From CAVTJL01 sp963735065 (lineage in GTDB: Bacteria > Pseudomonadota > Alphaproteobacteria > Geminicoccales > Geminicoccaceae): 64,000 nt of DNA. The position numbers and the translations under genes were made by a program. Where the stretch lies: NCBI GenBank assembly GCA_963735065.1, contig CAVTJL010000004.1, forward strand, positions 1,054,001 to 1,118,000. The letters run 5' to 3'. This document shows positions 1 through 8,042 of the stretch, in pieces. Below the pieces are notes generated by a model. That model had not been told where the DNA came from, ran no database searches, and worked only from the letters and a program-made list of their open reading frames with translations. How positions within the stretch are numbered: position 1 is the first letter of the stretch; each line of letters opens with the position of its first letter.

Positions 1-1
1 C

Positions 2-373
2 GACAGGGCCGACCGGATTGCCCTGAACGCAGGCCGGCTCGGCGTTCCCGAGCTCGAGATCGTCATAGGTGAGGCGCCGGACTGCCTCGCTGCGCTGCCC
101 GATCCCGACGCGGTGTTCGTGGGCGGCGGCGTCTCGGAGCCACAGATTCTGGAGGTCTGCTGGCAGCGTCTGCGTCCCGGTGGACGGCTGGTCGCCAATG
201 CCGTAACCATCGGCGCCGAGGCGGCGTTGCTGGCGTTTCGGGCCGCGCACGGCGGCGGCCTTTCCCGGCTCCAGATAGCTCGGGCCGAGCCCGTGGGCGG
301 GCTCGTGGGCTGGCGCCCGCTGATGCCGGTCACCCAATTGGTCGTGGTCAAGACATGCGTCGTGGCAAGCTGA
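2..373 (+). CDS. cobL: Precorrin-6Y C5,15-methyltransferase (decarboxylating), C-terminal part
   Basis: This is the 3' end of a gene that begins before the window; 123 residues are visible. CobL methylates C5 and C15 of precorrin-6Y and decarboxylates the acetate at C12. The visible part matches the C-terminal CbiT-like, SAM-dependent (Rossmann-fold) half: a strand ending in FVGGG near the window start, then a helix and the stretch LRPGGRLVANAVTIGAEAAL, which is typical of CbiT. The stop lies 19 bases inside the next gene, cobI, so the two are translationally coupled. Neighbouring cob genes support the call. The N-terminal CbiE half cannot be seen, so a stand-alone cbiT is possible. Confidence 0.85.
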   Translation, partial: DRADRIALNAGRLGVPELEIVIGEAPDCLAALPDPDAVFVGGGVSEPQILEVCWQRLRPGGRLVANAVTIGAEAALLAFRAAHGGGLSRLQIARAEPVGGLVGWRPLMPVTQLVVVKTCVVAS

Positions 374-1062
374 TCGGGGTCGGCGTCGGCCCTGGCGACC
401 CGGAGCTTCTGACGATCAAGGCCGTGCGCGTGATCGGCCAGGCGCCCGTGCTGGCCTTCATCGGTGCCAGCGGACGGGCCAGCCGGGCACGCGAGATCGC
501 GGCGGCCCACATCCGCCCCGGCGCCCGCGAGCTGGTGGCCGTCATGCCGATGGGCGGCGATCCCGCCGGCACGGCCCACGCCTACGCCCAGCTCGCGACC
601 GGGATCATCGGCGAGCTGGGCCAGGGCCACGACGTCGTCTTTCTCTGCGAGGGCGACCCGCTTCTCTATGGCTCCTTCGCCCACCTCGTGGAGCGGCTGG
701 GCACGCGGTTCGAGTGCGAGGCGGTGCCGGGCATCACCTCGCCCAGCGCCGCAGCGGCAGCTGCGATGCGAGCACTGGCCCTGCGCGAGCAACCCCTGGC
801 GATCATCCCGGCGACCGTGCCGCAGCGGCGGCTCGAGGCCCTGCTCAAGGACAGTGAGCGGGTCGTCATCCTCAAGATCGGCCGGCACCTTGCCAAGGTG
901 CGGCAGGCCCTGGGTGCTGCCCGGATGCTGAAGAGCGCGCTCCTGGTCGAGAACGTCACGACCGCCGGGCAGCGCATCAGGCCGCTCCAGGAGGTCGGCG
1001 ACGAGGCTGCTCCCTACTTCTCCCTGGTGCTGGCCAGCCGTGAGCCGCAGCAGCAGCGCTGA
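355..1062 (+). CDS. cobI: Precorrin-2 C20-methyltransferase
   Basis: CobI transfers a methyl group from SAM to C20 of precorrin-2, the first step after the branch from siroheme. The 235-residue length is usual for the CobI/CbiL family. The N-terminus carries the tetrapyrrole methylase loop GVGVGPGDPELLTIKA (about residues 8-23). FLCEGDPLLYGSF (about 97-109) and AVPGITSPSAAAAA (about 122-135) are the other SAM/substrate loops of the fold. The ATG start lies 19 bases before the end of cobL, and the gene overlaps the next one by 23 bases, so the genes form one operon. CobI (oxygen-dependent) and CbiL (cobalt-containing substrate) cannot be told apart by sequence alone. Confidence 0.93.
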   Translation: MRRGKLIGVGVGPGDPELLTIKAVRVIGQAPVLAFIGASGRASRAREIAAAHIRPGARELVAVMPMGGDPAGTAHAYAQLATGIIGELGQGHDVVFLCEGDPLLYGSFAHLVERLGTRFECEAVPGITSPSAAAAAAMRALALREQPLAIIPATVPQRRLEALLKDSERVVILKIGRHLAKVRQALGAARMLKSALLVENVTTAGQRIRPLQEVGDEAAPYFSLVLASREPQQQR

Positions 1063-2848
1063 GCGTCCGGCGATCCTGGTGCTGGGCGCGCGGAGCGAAC
1101 GCCTCGCGCTACGCCTGATGGCGGCTCTGCCCGGCGCCGAGCGCCATGCCCCGGCCTGCGCCGCCTGCTCCGCCGAGATCCGGTTCGAGAAGGTCACCGA
1201 TCATCTCCGTGCACTTTTTGCCGAGGGCCGGCCGATCGTGGGGATCTGCGCCTCGGGCATCCTGATCCGCGCGCTCGCCCCGCTGCTCACCGACAAGCGC
1301 GTCGAGCCGCCGGTCCTCGCGGTCGCCGAGGACGGCTCGGCAGTCGTGCCGCTGCTTGGCGGTCATCACGGCGCCAATACGCTGGCGCGGACGATCGCAG
1401 CGGCGCTGGACGTAGCGGCGGCGATCACGACCGCCGGCGATCTCCGGCTCGGCCTCGCGCTGGACGAGCCGCCGGCCGGCTGGCGCCTCGCCGATCCCGA
1501 GGCCGCAAAAGGCTTCACCGCGGCACTGCTCGAGGGCGCCTCCGTGAGGCTCACGGTCGAGGCAGGCGATGCCGCATGGCTACGGCAACTGCCCGTCGAC
1601 CCGACGGCAGCGATCGAGATCCTGACAACGCACCGGGCGGTCGCGACGGCTCCCGAGCGGCTTGCCTTTCATCCTCCCGTCCTCGCCGTCGGCGTCGGCG
1701 CTGAGCGTGGCGCGGAGCCGGAAGCGCTCCTGGACCTCGTCCACACGACGCTTGCGGAAGCTGGCCTGGCGGAGGGAGCGATCGCCTGCATCACCTCGAT
1801 CGACCTCAAGGCCGACGAGCCTGCCGTTCACGCCCTGGCCGCTGCGCTCGACGTCCCGGCGCGGTTTCTGGGCGCGGACCGTCTGCTCGAGGAGACGGAG
1901 CGGCTGACAACCCGCTCCGAGATCGTCTTCCGCGAGACCGGCTGCTGGGGCGTGGCCGAGGGGGCCGCGCTGGCGGCAGCCGGACCGGGCGCCCGGCTTC
2001 TGGTTCCCAAGCGACGCGGCCGGCGCGTGACCTGCGCCGTGGCCCTCGCCGCGAGCGACATCGATCCGGCGACGGTAGGTCGGCCACAGGGATCGCTCGC
2101 CGTGGTCGGGATCGGCCCCGGCTCACCGGCGTGGCGCACGCGCGAGGCCGAGGCTGTTCTACGCGAGGCTGACGAGGTCGTCGGCTACGGCCTCTATCTC
2201 GACCTCGCCGCGGACCTGCTGGCCGGCGCCGCGCAGCATCGCTTCCCGCTGGGGGCGGAGGAGGATCGCTGCCGCAAGGCGCTCGACCTTGCCGCCACCG
2301 GACGCCGCGTGGCCCTCGTCAGCTCGGGCGATCCCGGCATCTACGCCATGGCGGCGCTCGTCCTCGAGCTGCTCGACCGCGAGGAGAAGCCGGCCTGGCG
2401 CCGCGTGGCGCTGCGCATCTGCCCCGGCATCTCGGCGCTGCAGGCGGCGGCAGCACGCCTGGGCGCACCGCTCGGCCACGATTTCTGCGCGATCTCGCTG
2501 TCCGACCTCATGACACCCTGGCCCGTCATCGAGCGACGCCTGCAGGCCGCCGCCGAGGGCGATTTCGTCCTCGCCCTCTACAACCCCGTCTCGGCCCGCA
2601 GGCGCCAGGGTCTCGAGCGGGCCAAGGAGATTCTTTTGGCATTCCGCCCGCCCTCGACGCCGGTGATCCTCGCCCGCAACCTCGGCCGCGCCGAGGAGCA
2701 CTGCCGTGTCACCACGCTCGACGCGCTCACGGTCGACGAGGTCGACATGCTGACCCTCGTGCTCGTCGGCAGCACCACCACCCGCCGGCTCGCGACAGGC
2801 GCCGGCCCCGATCGCGTCTACACGCCCCGCGGCTACGGGGTTCCCTGA
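1040..2848 (+). CDS. cobJ: CbiG-CobJ fusion: precorrin-3B C17-methyltransferase with N-terminal CbiG
   Basis: A 602-residue two-enzyme fusion. Residues about 10-200 resemble the CbiG N-terminal domain (IVGICASGILIRALAP and PLLGGHHGAN). Residues about 210-345 resemble the CbiG C-terminal/CobE domain (AVGVGAERG, then ITSIDLKADEPAV). From about residue 350 a full tetrapyrrole methylase starts (AVVGIGPGSPAW, LVSSGDPGIYAMA, CPGISALQAAAARLGAPLGHDF), which is the CobJ/CbiH type that methylates C17 and contracts the ring. CbiG opens the delta-lactone in the oxygen-independent route, so its presence in full is notable beside CobI/M/K. The start is a GTG overlapping cobI by 23 bases. The stop shares one base with the cobM start. 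Confidence 0.9.
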   Translation: MSRSSSAERPAILVLGARSERLALRLMAALPGAERHAPACAACSAEIRFEKVTDHLRALFAEGRPIVGICASGILIRALAPLLTDKRVEPPVLAVAEDGSAVVPLLGGHHGANTLARTIAAALDVAAAITTAGDLRLGLALDEPPAGWRLADPEAAKGFTAALLEGASVRLTVEAGDAAWLRQLPVDPTAAIEILTTHRAVATAPERLAFHPPVLAVGVGAERGAEPEALLDLVHTTLAEAGLAEGAIACITSIDLKADEPAVHALAAALDVPARFLGADRLLEETERLTTRSEIVFRETGCWGVAEGAALAAAGPGARLLVPKRRGRRVTCAVALAASDIDPATVGRPQGSLAVVGIGPGSPAWRTREAEAVLREADEVVGYGLYLDLAADLLAGAAQHRFPLGAEEDRCRKALDLAATGRRVALVSSGDPGIYAMAALVLELLDREEKPAWRRVALRICPGISALQAAAARLGAPLGHDFCAISLSDLMTPWPVIERRLQAAAEGDFVLALYNPVSARRRQGLERAKEILLAFRPPSTPVILARNLGRAEEHCRVTTLDALTVDEVDMLTLVLVGSTTTRRLATGAGPDRVYTPRGYGVP

Positions 2849-3615
2849 TGACGGTGCACTTCATCGGTGCCGGCCCCGGTGCCCCCGACCTCATCACGGT
2901 GCGCGGCCTCGCCCTGATCCGCCGCTGTCCGGTGTGCCTCTATGCCGGCTCGCTCGTGCCGGCCGAGGTGGTGGCCGAAGCGCCGGAAGGTGCCCGGGTC
3001 GTCGACACCGCTCCGCTTCATCTCGACGAGATCCTGGGCGAGATGGAACGGGCGCACGCCGTCGGGAAGGACGTCGCCCGGGTGCACTCGGGCGACCCGT
3101 CCATCTATGGCGCGGTCGCCGAGCAGACGCGGCGCCTCGACGCGCTCGAGATACCCTGGACGATCACGCCGGGCGTGCCGGCCTTCGCCGCGGCGGCCGC
3201 TACCCTCGGCCTCGAGCTGACGCTCCCCGATCTGGCGCAGTCGGTGGTTCTCACCCGCACCTCGGTGCGCGCCTCGGCCATGCCCGAGGGCGAGACGCTC
3301 GAGGCCTTCGCCCGCACCGGCGCCACGCTCGCGATCCATCTCTCCATCAACAATCTGGCACGCGTGATCCGCGAGCTCGTGCCGGTCATGGGCGAGGACA
3401 TGCCGGTGGCCATCGTCTACCGGGCGAGCTGGCCGGACGAGCTGATCCTGCGCGGCACGCTCGGCACGATCCGCGAGAAGGTGAAAGAGGCCGGGATCAC
3501 CCGCACCGCGCTGATCCTGGTCGGCCGCGCCCTCGAAGGCTCGTCCTTCCCCGACAGCCGGCTCTACGCCCCCGACCACCACCACGTCCTGCGCCCCCGC
3601 AAGCCCGGTCGCTGA
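2848..3615 (+). CDS. cobM: Precorrin-4 C11-methyltransferase
   Basis: CobM methylates C11 of precorrin-4 (CbiF does so on the cobalt form). The protein has 255 residues, a normal length. The fold markers are visible: FIGAGPGAPDLITVRG (residues about 5-20), YAGSLVPAEV (about 32-41), RVHSGDPSIYGAVAEQ (about 74-89) and TPGVPAFAAAAATLG (about 106-120), the last being typical of CobM/CbiF. Start and stop codons with the upstream CbiG-CobJ gene overlap by one base (TGATG), so expression is coupled. The gene is the last plus-strand member of this operon; cobK comes next on the opposite strand, end to end, with a 10-base gap. Confidence 0.95.
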   Translation: MTVHFIGAGPGAPDLITVRGLALIRRCPVCLYAGSLVPAEVVAEAPEGARVVDTAPLHLDEILGEMERAHAVGKDVARVHSGDPSIYGAVAEQTRRLDALEIPWTITPGVPAFAAAAATLGLELTLPDLAQSVVLTRTSVRASAMPEGETLEAFARTGATLAIHLSINNLARVIRELVPVMGEDMPVAIVYRASWPDELILRGTLGTIREKVKEAGITRTALILVGRALEGSSFPDSRLYAPDHHHVLRPRKPGR

Positions 3616-3625
3616 GGCGCTACGC

Positions 3626-4388
3626 TCACCGGCTGGCCGGCAACGCACGCACCCAAGCCAGCGCCTCCTCGACCCGGGCCACGCAGGGCCCGGGCACAGG
3701 CTCGGGGCGGCGCAGCATGAGGACAGGCAAGGACAATGCCCGCGCCGCCAGCAGCTTCGGCCAGCCCGACGGCCCGCCGCTCTCGCGCACGAGCAACGCC
3801 TCGATACGATGCCGCTCGAGAAGCGCCGTCTCATGCGCGAGGTCGAACGGGGGACGCCCCTCCAGCCAGACGACGTTGGCGGGAACGGTATCTGGCGGCT
3901 CGATGCCGCGCACGACGAAATCAACCTCTGCACAGGTGCCCAGCCTGGGCAGGCTGCGGCGGCCGAGCGTGGCAAAGACTCTCCGAAAAGCCCCGGAGAT
4001 CGACAAGAGCGCCGCGTCGAGGCCCTCGCACGGCCGCCAGTCGTCGCCGGGCTCTGCCACCCAGGCCGGCCGCTCCAGCCGCAGCCTCGGAATATCTGCA
4101 GCTACGGCCGCCTCCGCGGCATGCCGGCTGATCTGGACGGCAAAAGGATGCGTCGCGTCGATGAGCGCAAGGAAGCGCTCGACAGCGAGGTAGTGGGCGA
4201 GCCCCGCCGCCCCGCCGAAGCCGCCGACGCGCACCTCCCCCGGCGGCCGCAGCGGCGTCTCCGTGACGCCCGCAAGCGCCGTCACCGGCCTCGCGACGCC
4301 CTGCCGCGACGATCGCCTCCGCCAGCGCCCTCGCCTCGGCCGTGCCGCCGAGGATCAGGACGCGCGGCTTCTCACCAGCCGGGGGCAC
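3626..4388 (-). pseudogene. cobK: Precorrin-6A reductase, broken by a +1 frameshift
   Basis: CobK reduces precorrin-6A to 6B with NADPH. The N-terminus (VLILGGTAEARALAEAIVA, the dinucleotide-binding loop) is in one frame from a GTG at 4388, or a second one at 4409. The rest (VTALAGVTETPLRPPGEVRVGGFGG, then LIDATHPFAVQIS and GTCAEVDFVVRGIEPP) is in the next frame, read down to 3626. Removing one base near 4303, in the run reading GCGGCAGGGC on the coding strand, joins the frames without loss. The gene start overlaps the cbiD stop by about 17 bases, so the two are an operon. Because the reading frames are otherwise intact, a base-call error is more likely than a decayed gene. Confidence 0.8.
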
Positions 4389-5448
4389 GGCCGACGATGT
4401 TGCCTGCACGGTCGACCACCACGACCTCGACCGCGATCGCGGGCCCTGCCTCCTCCGAGGCGACCAGCCTCGCCCGCTCGGCCACGGCGTCGGCCAGAGG
4501 CAGGCCGCGGCTGGTGGCCCGGCTCAGCACCTCGTTCGCCGTGTTCGCGTGCCTCGCCGCCTCGATCTCCGCCCCCGGCGCACCGAGCGTGCCCAGCAGG
4601 CAGGCCAAGGCCTCGAGGTCGACCCGGCTGCGGGCGCTGTGGAGATCGCGGTGGCCCTGGGCCAGCTTCACGAGCTTGCCGAATCCCCCGGCTAGGGTCA
4701 GCCGCGGAACCGGATGGCGGCGGAGGTATTTGAGGGTAGCGCCTGCAAAGTCACCCATCTCGATCAGCGCGATCTCGGGCAGGCTGTGGAGCTGCTGCAC
4801 GGTCCGCTCCGAGGTCGAGCCGGTGGCGGCCGCCACATGCGCAAGCCCGGCGGCACGGGCGACGTCGATGCCGCGATGGATGCTGTGGATCCAGGACGAG
4901 CAGCTGAACGGCACGACGACGCCGGTGGTGCCCAGAATGGAGAGGCCACCCATGATGCCGAGGCGTCCGTTGAGCGTCTTCCTGGCGATCTCCTCGCCAC
5001 CGGGGATCGAGACCGTGACGATCGCGTCGGCCGGCACCCCCTGCCCGGTGGCGAGCTCGCCGATCGCCTGCGTGATCATCGACCGAGGCACCGGGTTGAT
5101 CGCCGGCTCGCCCACCGGCAGCGTGAGCCCGGCTCGCGTGACGGTGCCGACGCCCTCGCCGGCGCGGAAGAGGATGCCAGCGCCCGGCAGGGCGCGCTCG
5201 ACCCGGGCACGCACGAGGCAGCCATGCGTCACATCGGGATCATCGCCGGCGTCCTTGACGATCCCGGCCACGGCCCAGCCGTCACATAGCGCCGCCTCCG
5301 CCACCGGCAGGGCCGCCTCGCCACCGCGCGGCAGGCGGACGGTCACGGTCGCCGCTGCCGGCACGCCGAGCAGAAGGCCCCATGCGACCTTCGCCGCCGC
5401 GGCGGCACAGGTACCGGTGGTCCAGCCGCGGCGCAGCCCTTGGGTCAC
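4372..5448 (-). CDS. cbiD: Cobalt-precorrin-5B C1-methyltransferase (CbiD)
   Basis: CbiD methylates C1 of the corrin precursor and in many bacteria takes the place of CobF. It is seen from LRRGWTTGTCAAAAAKVA near the N-terminus, VKDAGDDPDVTHG (about residues 65-77), GVGTVTRAGLTLPVGEPAINPVPR (given here as two parts of the same loop, about 100-123) and GFGKLVKLAQGH (about 280). I chose the GTG at 5448 because family members begin only a few residues before the RRGWTTG motif. An in-frame ATG at 5508 would add 20 unconserved residues and leave just 24 bases before the divergent cobB. The end overlaps cobK. No CobF gene is visible in the window. Confidence 0.92.
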   Translation of the reverse strand: MTQGLRRGWTTGTCAAAAAKVAWGLLLGVPAAATVTVRLPRGGEAALPVAEAALCDGWAVAGIVKDAGDDPDVTHGCLVRARVERALPGAGILFRAGEGVGTVTRAGLTLPVGEPAINPVPRSMITQAIGELATGQGVPADAIVTVSIPGGEEIARKTLNGRLGIMGGLSILGTTGVVVPFSCSSWIHSIHRGIDVARAAGLAHVAAATGSTSERTVQQLHSLPEIALIEMGDFAGATLKYLRRHPVPRLTLAGGFGKLVKLAQGHRDLHSARSRVDLEALACLLGTLGAPGAEIEAARHANTANEVLSRATSRGLPLADAVAERARLVASEEAGPAIAVEVVVVDRAGNIVGRAPGW

Positions 5449-5532
5449 GCGCGTGCGTCGCTCTCGATTCTGGCATAGTGTGGCGCGGCCATGAAGCAAG
5501 GCTAGCATGAGCGGGAGCTACGGGCGAAGCGG

Positions 5533-6846
5533 ATGAGCGCGCCGGCCGTGATCCTCGCCGCGCCCGTGACGGGGTCCGGCAAGACGTTGCTCACGCTCGG
5601 GACGATCCGGGCGCTGCGGCGGCGCGGCCTCAAGGTGGGCTGCTTCAAGGTCGGCCCCGACTATATCGACCCTGCATTCCTCAGCCAGGCGGCGGGCAGG
5701 CCCTGCCTCAACCTCGACAGCTGGGCGATGCGGCTCGAGACGCTGGTGGCGCTCCTCGACGAGGCCGGTCGCGACGCCGACGTCGTGATCGGCGAGGGCG
5801 TGATGGGCCTGTTCGACGGGGCCGCGGACGGCGCCGGCTCGACCGCCGATCTCGCGGCGATGTTCGGCCTTCCGGTCGTGCTCACGGTCGATGCGAGCGG
5901 CATGGGCGCCTCCGTGGCGGCCCTCGTCGAGGGCTTCGCGCGTTTCCGCGAGGACGTCGAGGTCGACGGCATCGTCCTCAATCGTGTCGGGAGCGCGTCG
6001 CATGCCTCGCTCCTGAAGGAGGCCTGCGACGCCCGCACCTCGATACCGATGCTCGGTTGGATCGGAAGGGACCAGGGCCTCGCGCTCCCCAGCCGGCATC
6101 TGGGCCTCGTCCAGGCGATCGAGCATCCCGACCTCGAAGGCGTCATCGAGCGGGCGGCTACCCTGGTGACACGCAGTCTCGACCTTGACCGGCTGCTGAG
6201 AATCAGCCGGCATCCGACGGTGGCGGCACTGGGCGCGCTGGCCCGCCCGTTGCCGCCCATCGGCCGACGCATCGCGGTTGCCAGGGATGCCGCCTTCGCC
6301 TTCCTCTATGAGAGCCTGCTCGCAGGATGGCGGCGGCAGGGTGCCGAGCTCGTCATCTTCTCACCCCTTGCCGACGAGGCACCCGCGGCGGATGCCGATG
6401 CCGTCTACCTGCCGGGCGGGTATCCGGAGCTGCATGCGGCGAGGCTCGCCGCCAATCGCACCTTCATGGAGGGCCTCAAGGCGGCGGCCGAGCGCGGCGC
6501 TGCCGTCTATGGGGAGTGCGGCGGCTACATGGTGCTGGGCCGGGCTCTGGTCGACGAGAAGGGAACGGCGCACGCCATGGCGGGGCTCCTTCCCGTCGAG
6601 ACGAGCTTCTTCGAGCCGCGCCTGCATCTCGGCTATCGCCGCGTCGCCGTGAACGACAGCTCGCCGCTCGGCCGCGTCCGGGCGCATTTCCGCGGGCACG
6701 AGTTCCACTACGGCCGCGAGACGCGGAACGAAGGCGCCCCGCTCTTCGCCGTCCAGGACGCCCGCGGCCAGGAGCTCGGACTGGTGGGCTGCCGGAACGG
6801 CCGGGTGATGGGCTCGTTCATCCATCTCATCGACCGGGCACCCTGA
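5533..6846 (+). CDS. cobB: Cobyrinic/hydrogenobyrinic acid a,c-diamide synthase
   Basis: CobB amidates the a and c side chains of the corrin using glutamine and ATP. The protein has 437 residues. The N-terminal dethiobiotin-synthetase-like domain starts with the P-loop APVTGSGKTLLTLG (residues about 10-23) and has CFKVGPDYIDPAFL. The C-terminal class I glutamine amidotransferase domain carries the nucleophile Cys329 in VYGECGGYMVLG, and LPGGYPELHAARLA upstream of it. The C-terminal His is in FRGHEFHYG. The gene is read away from cbiD. The same enzyme family serves both the aerobic and the anaerobic route, so it does not help to decide between them. Confidence 0.95.
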   Translation: MSAPAVILAAPVTGSGKTLLTLGTIRALRRRGLKVGCFKVGPDYIDPAFLSQAAGRPCLNLDSWAMRLETLVALLDEAGRDADVVIGEGVMGLFDGAADGAGSTADLAAMFGLPVVLTVDASGMGASVAALVEGFARFREDVEVDGIVLNRVGSASHASLLKEACDARTSIPMLGWIGRDQGLALPSRHLGLVQAIEHPDLEGVIERAATLVTRSLDLDRLLRISRHPTVAALGALARPLPPIGRRIAVARDAAFAFLYESLLAGWRRQGAELVIFSPLADEAPAADADAVYLPGGYPELHAARLAANRTFMEGLKAAAERGAAVYGECGGYMVLGRALVDEKGTAHAMAGLLPVETSFFEPRLHLGYRRVAVNDSSPLGRVRAHFRGHEFHYGRETRNEGAPLFAVQDARGQELGLVGCRNGRVMGSFIHLIDRAP

Positions 6847-6908
6847 GGCTGGCAAGGGCGCCGTCTTCCGCGTAAGCCCCTGGCATTGAGCCTGCGGGAG
6901 ACAGGAAG

Positions 6909-6980
6909 ATGCATCGTCGTCGCTTCGTTGCCGCCACCGCCGCCGGGGCCGCCACCGCCGCCGGAGCGTCGCTGCCGGGA
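6909..6980 (+). other. Twin-arginine signal peptide coding stretch, out of frame with dctP
   Basis: From the ATG at 6909 (with GGGAGACAGGAAG upstream as a ribosome site) the DNA encodes MHRRRFVAATAAGAATAAGA followed by SLPG. This is a clear Tat-type signal peptide with an RRRF motif and a hydrophobic core. The mature TRAP-binding protein continues from 6980 in another frame (AGPARAQ then STIKW). One base missing in the GGG at about 6977-6979 would explain the break. See the dctP entry. Confidence 0.65.
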
Positions 6981-8008
6981 TGGCCGGCCCGGCCCGTGCC
7001 CAGAGCACGATCAAGTGGAACATGGTCATGCCCTGGCCGCGCAACACGCCGGGCGTCGGGGTGAACGCCCAGCGCTTCGCCGACCGGGTCCAGGCCATGT
7101 CGGGCGGCCGCATCCAGATCAAGCTCTTCGCCGCCAACGAGCTGGTGCCGCCCTTCGAGGTGCTGGACGCGGTGCAGAGCGGCACGGCCGACATCGCCCA
7201 CAGCACGCCCTACTACTATGTCGGCAAGGCGCCCGTGCTGAACTACTTCACCGGCGTGCCCTTCGGCTTCACCGCACCCGAGCTCGCGGCCTGGATGTAT
7301 TTCGGCGGCGGGCTCGACCTGTGGCGCGAGGTCTATGACAGCTTCGGCGTCGTGCCGTTCTATGCGGGCTCGTCCGGCGTCCAGGCCGGCGGCTGGTTCC
7401 GCAAGGAGATCAACAGCGTCGCCGACCTGAAGGGCCTGAAGTTCCGCATCGCCGGCCTCGGCGCGGCCGTGATGGCCAAGCTCGGCGTCGACACGCAGAC
7501 GACGCCGCCCGGCGAGATCCCCCCTGCCCTTCTGTCGGGTGCCATTGACGCTGCCGAGTGGATCGGGCCCTGGAACGACCGTGCCTTCGGGCTCTACAAG
7601 GTCGCCAAGTTCTACTATGTGCCGGCCTTCCACGAGCCCGGCCCGGGGCTCGAGATCATCGTCAACAAGGCGGTCTGGGAGAAGCTCCCGCCCGACCTGC
7701 AGGCGATCGTCGAGGCGGCGGCCTCCGCCACGGCCAACGAGACCTACGCCGACTTCGTCTATCACAATGTCGAGGCGTTCCAGCCCCTCCTCAAGGAAGA
7801 GGGCGTGCAGCTCAGGACCTTCAACGACGAGATCGTGCAGGCCCTGGCCAAGGCCACGCACGAGGTCCTGGCCGAGCTTGCCGGCACCGACGCCATGACC
7901 AAGAAGGTCAACGACAGCTTCACGAGCTTCCTCGACAAGGCCGTCTTCTACGCCGACAAGTTCGACCTGCGGATGCAGCAGATGCGCGACATCTACATGA
8001 AGGGGTGA
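6980..8008 (+). CDS. TRAP transporter solute-binding protein, DctP family (TakP-like)
   Basis: This is the periplasmic solute-binding subunit of a tripartite ATP-independent transporter. After AGPARAQ, a likely cleavage site, come KWNMVMPWPRNTPG, SGGRIQIKLFAANELVPPFE, GGWFRKEINSVADLKGLKFRI, AEWIGPWNDRAFGLYKVAKF and HEPGPGLEIIVNK. These resemble the TakP subgroup, which binds alpha-keto acids or lactate. The frame given starts at an ATG that falls inside the signal peptide. The true start is probably the ATG at 6909 in another frame, so a one-base error is suspected. The small (DctQ) and large (DctM) membrane subunits are absent, and the gene stands alone between cobB and the convergent cobT. 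The substrate is not known. Confidence 0.85.
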   Translation: MAGPARAQSTIKWNMVMPWPRNTPGVGVNAQRFADRVQAMSGGRIQIKLFAANELVPPFEVLDAVQSGTADIAHSTPYYYVGKAPVLNYFTGVPFGFTAPELAAWMYFGGGLDLWREVYDSFGVVPFYAGSSGVQAGGWFRKEINSVADLKGLKFRIAGLGAAVMAKLGVDTQTTPPGEIPPALLSGAIDAAEWIGPWNDRAFGLYKVAKFYYVPAFHEPGPGLEIIVNKAVWEKLPPDLQAIVEAAASATANETYADFVYHNVEAFQPLLKEEGVQLRTFNDEIVQALAKATHEVLAELAGTDAMTKKVNDSFTSFLDKAVFYADKFDLRMQQMRDIYMKG

Positions 8009-8010
8009 GA

Positions 8011-8037
8011 CGCCTCGACCTCAGCCGGCCCGAGGCG
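8011..8037. terminator. Hairpin between convergent dctP and cobT
   Basis: A perfect 7-bp stem (CGCCTCG at 8011-8017, CGAGGCG at 8031-8037) lies in the 34 bases between the two stop codons. There is no T-run. Position and symmetry suit a bidirectional stop, but the stem is short. Confidence 0.4.
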
Positions 8038-8042
8038 CCGCA

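Noticed and set aside
6847..6908. Possible cobalamin riboswitch before dctP
   Set aside because: The region is only about 60 bases and lacks the B12 box and the conserved core; the GGGAGACAGG stretch reads better as a ribosome site.
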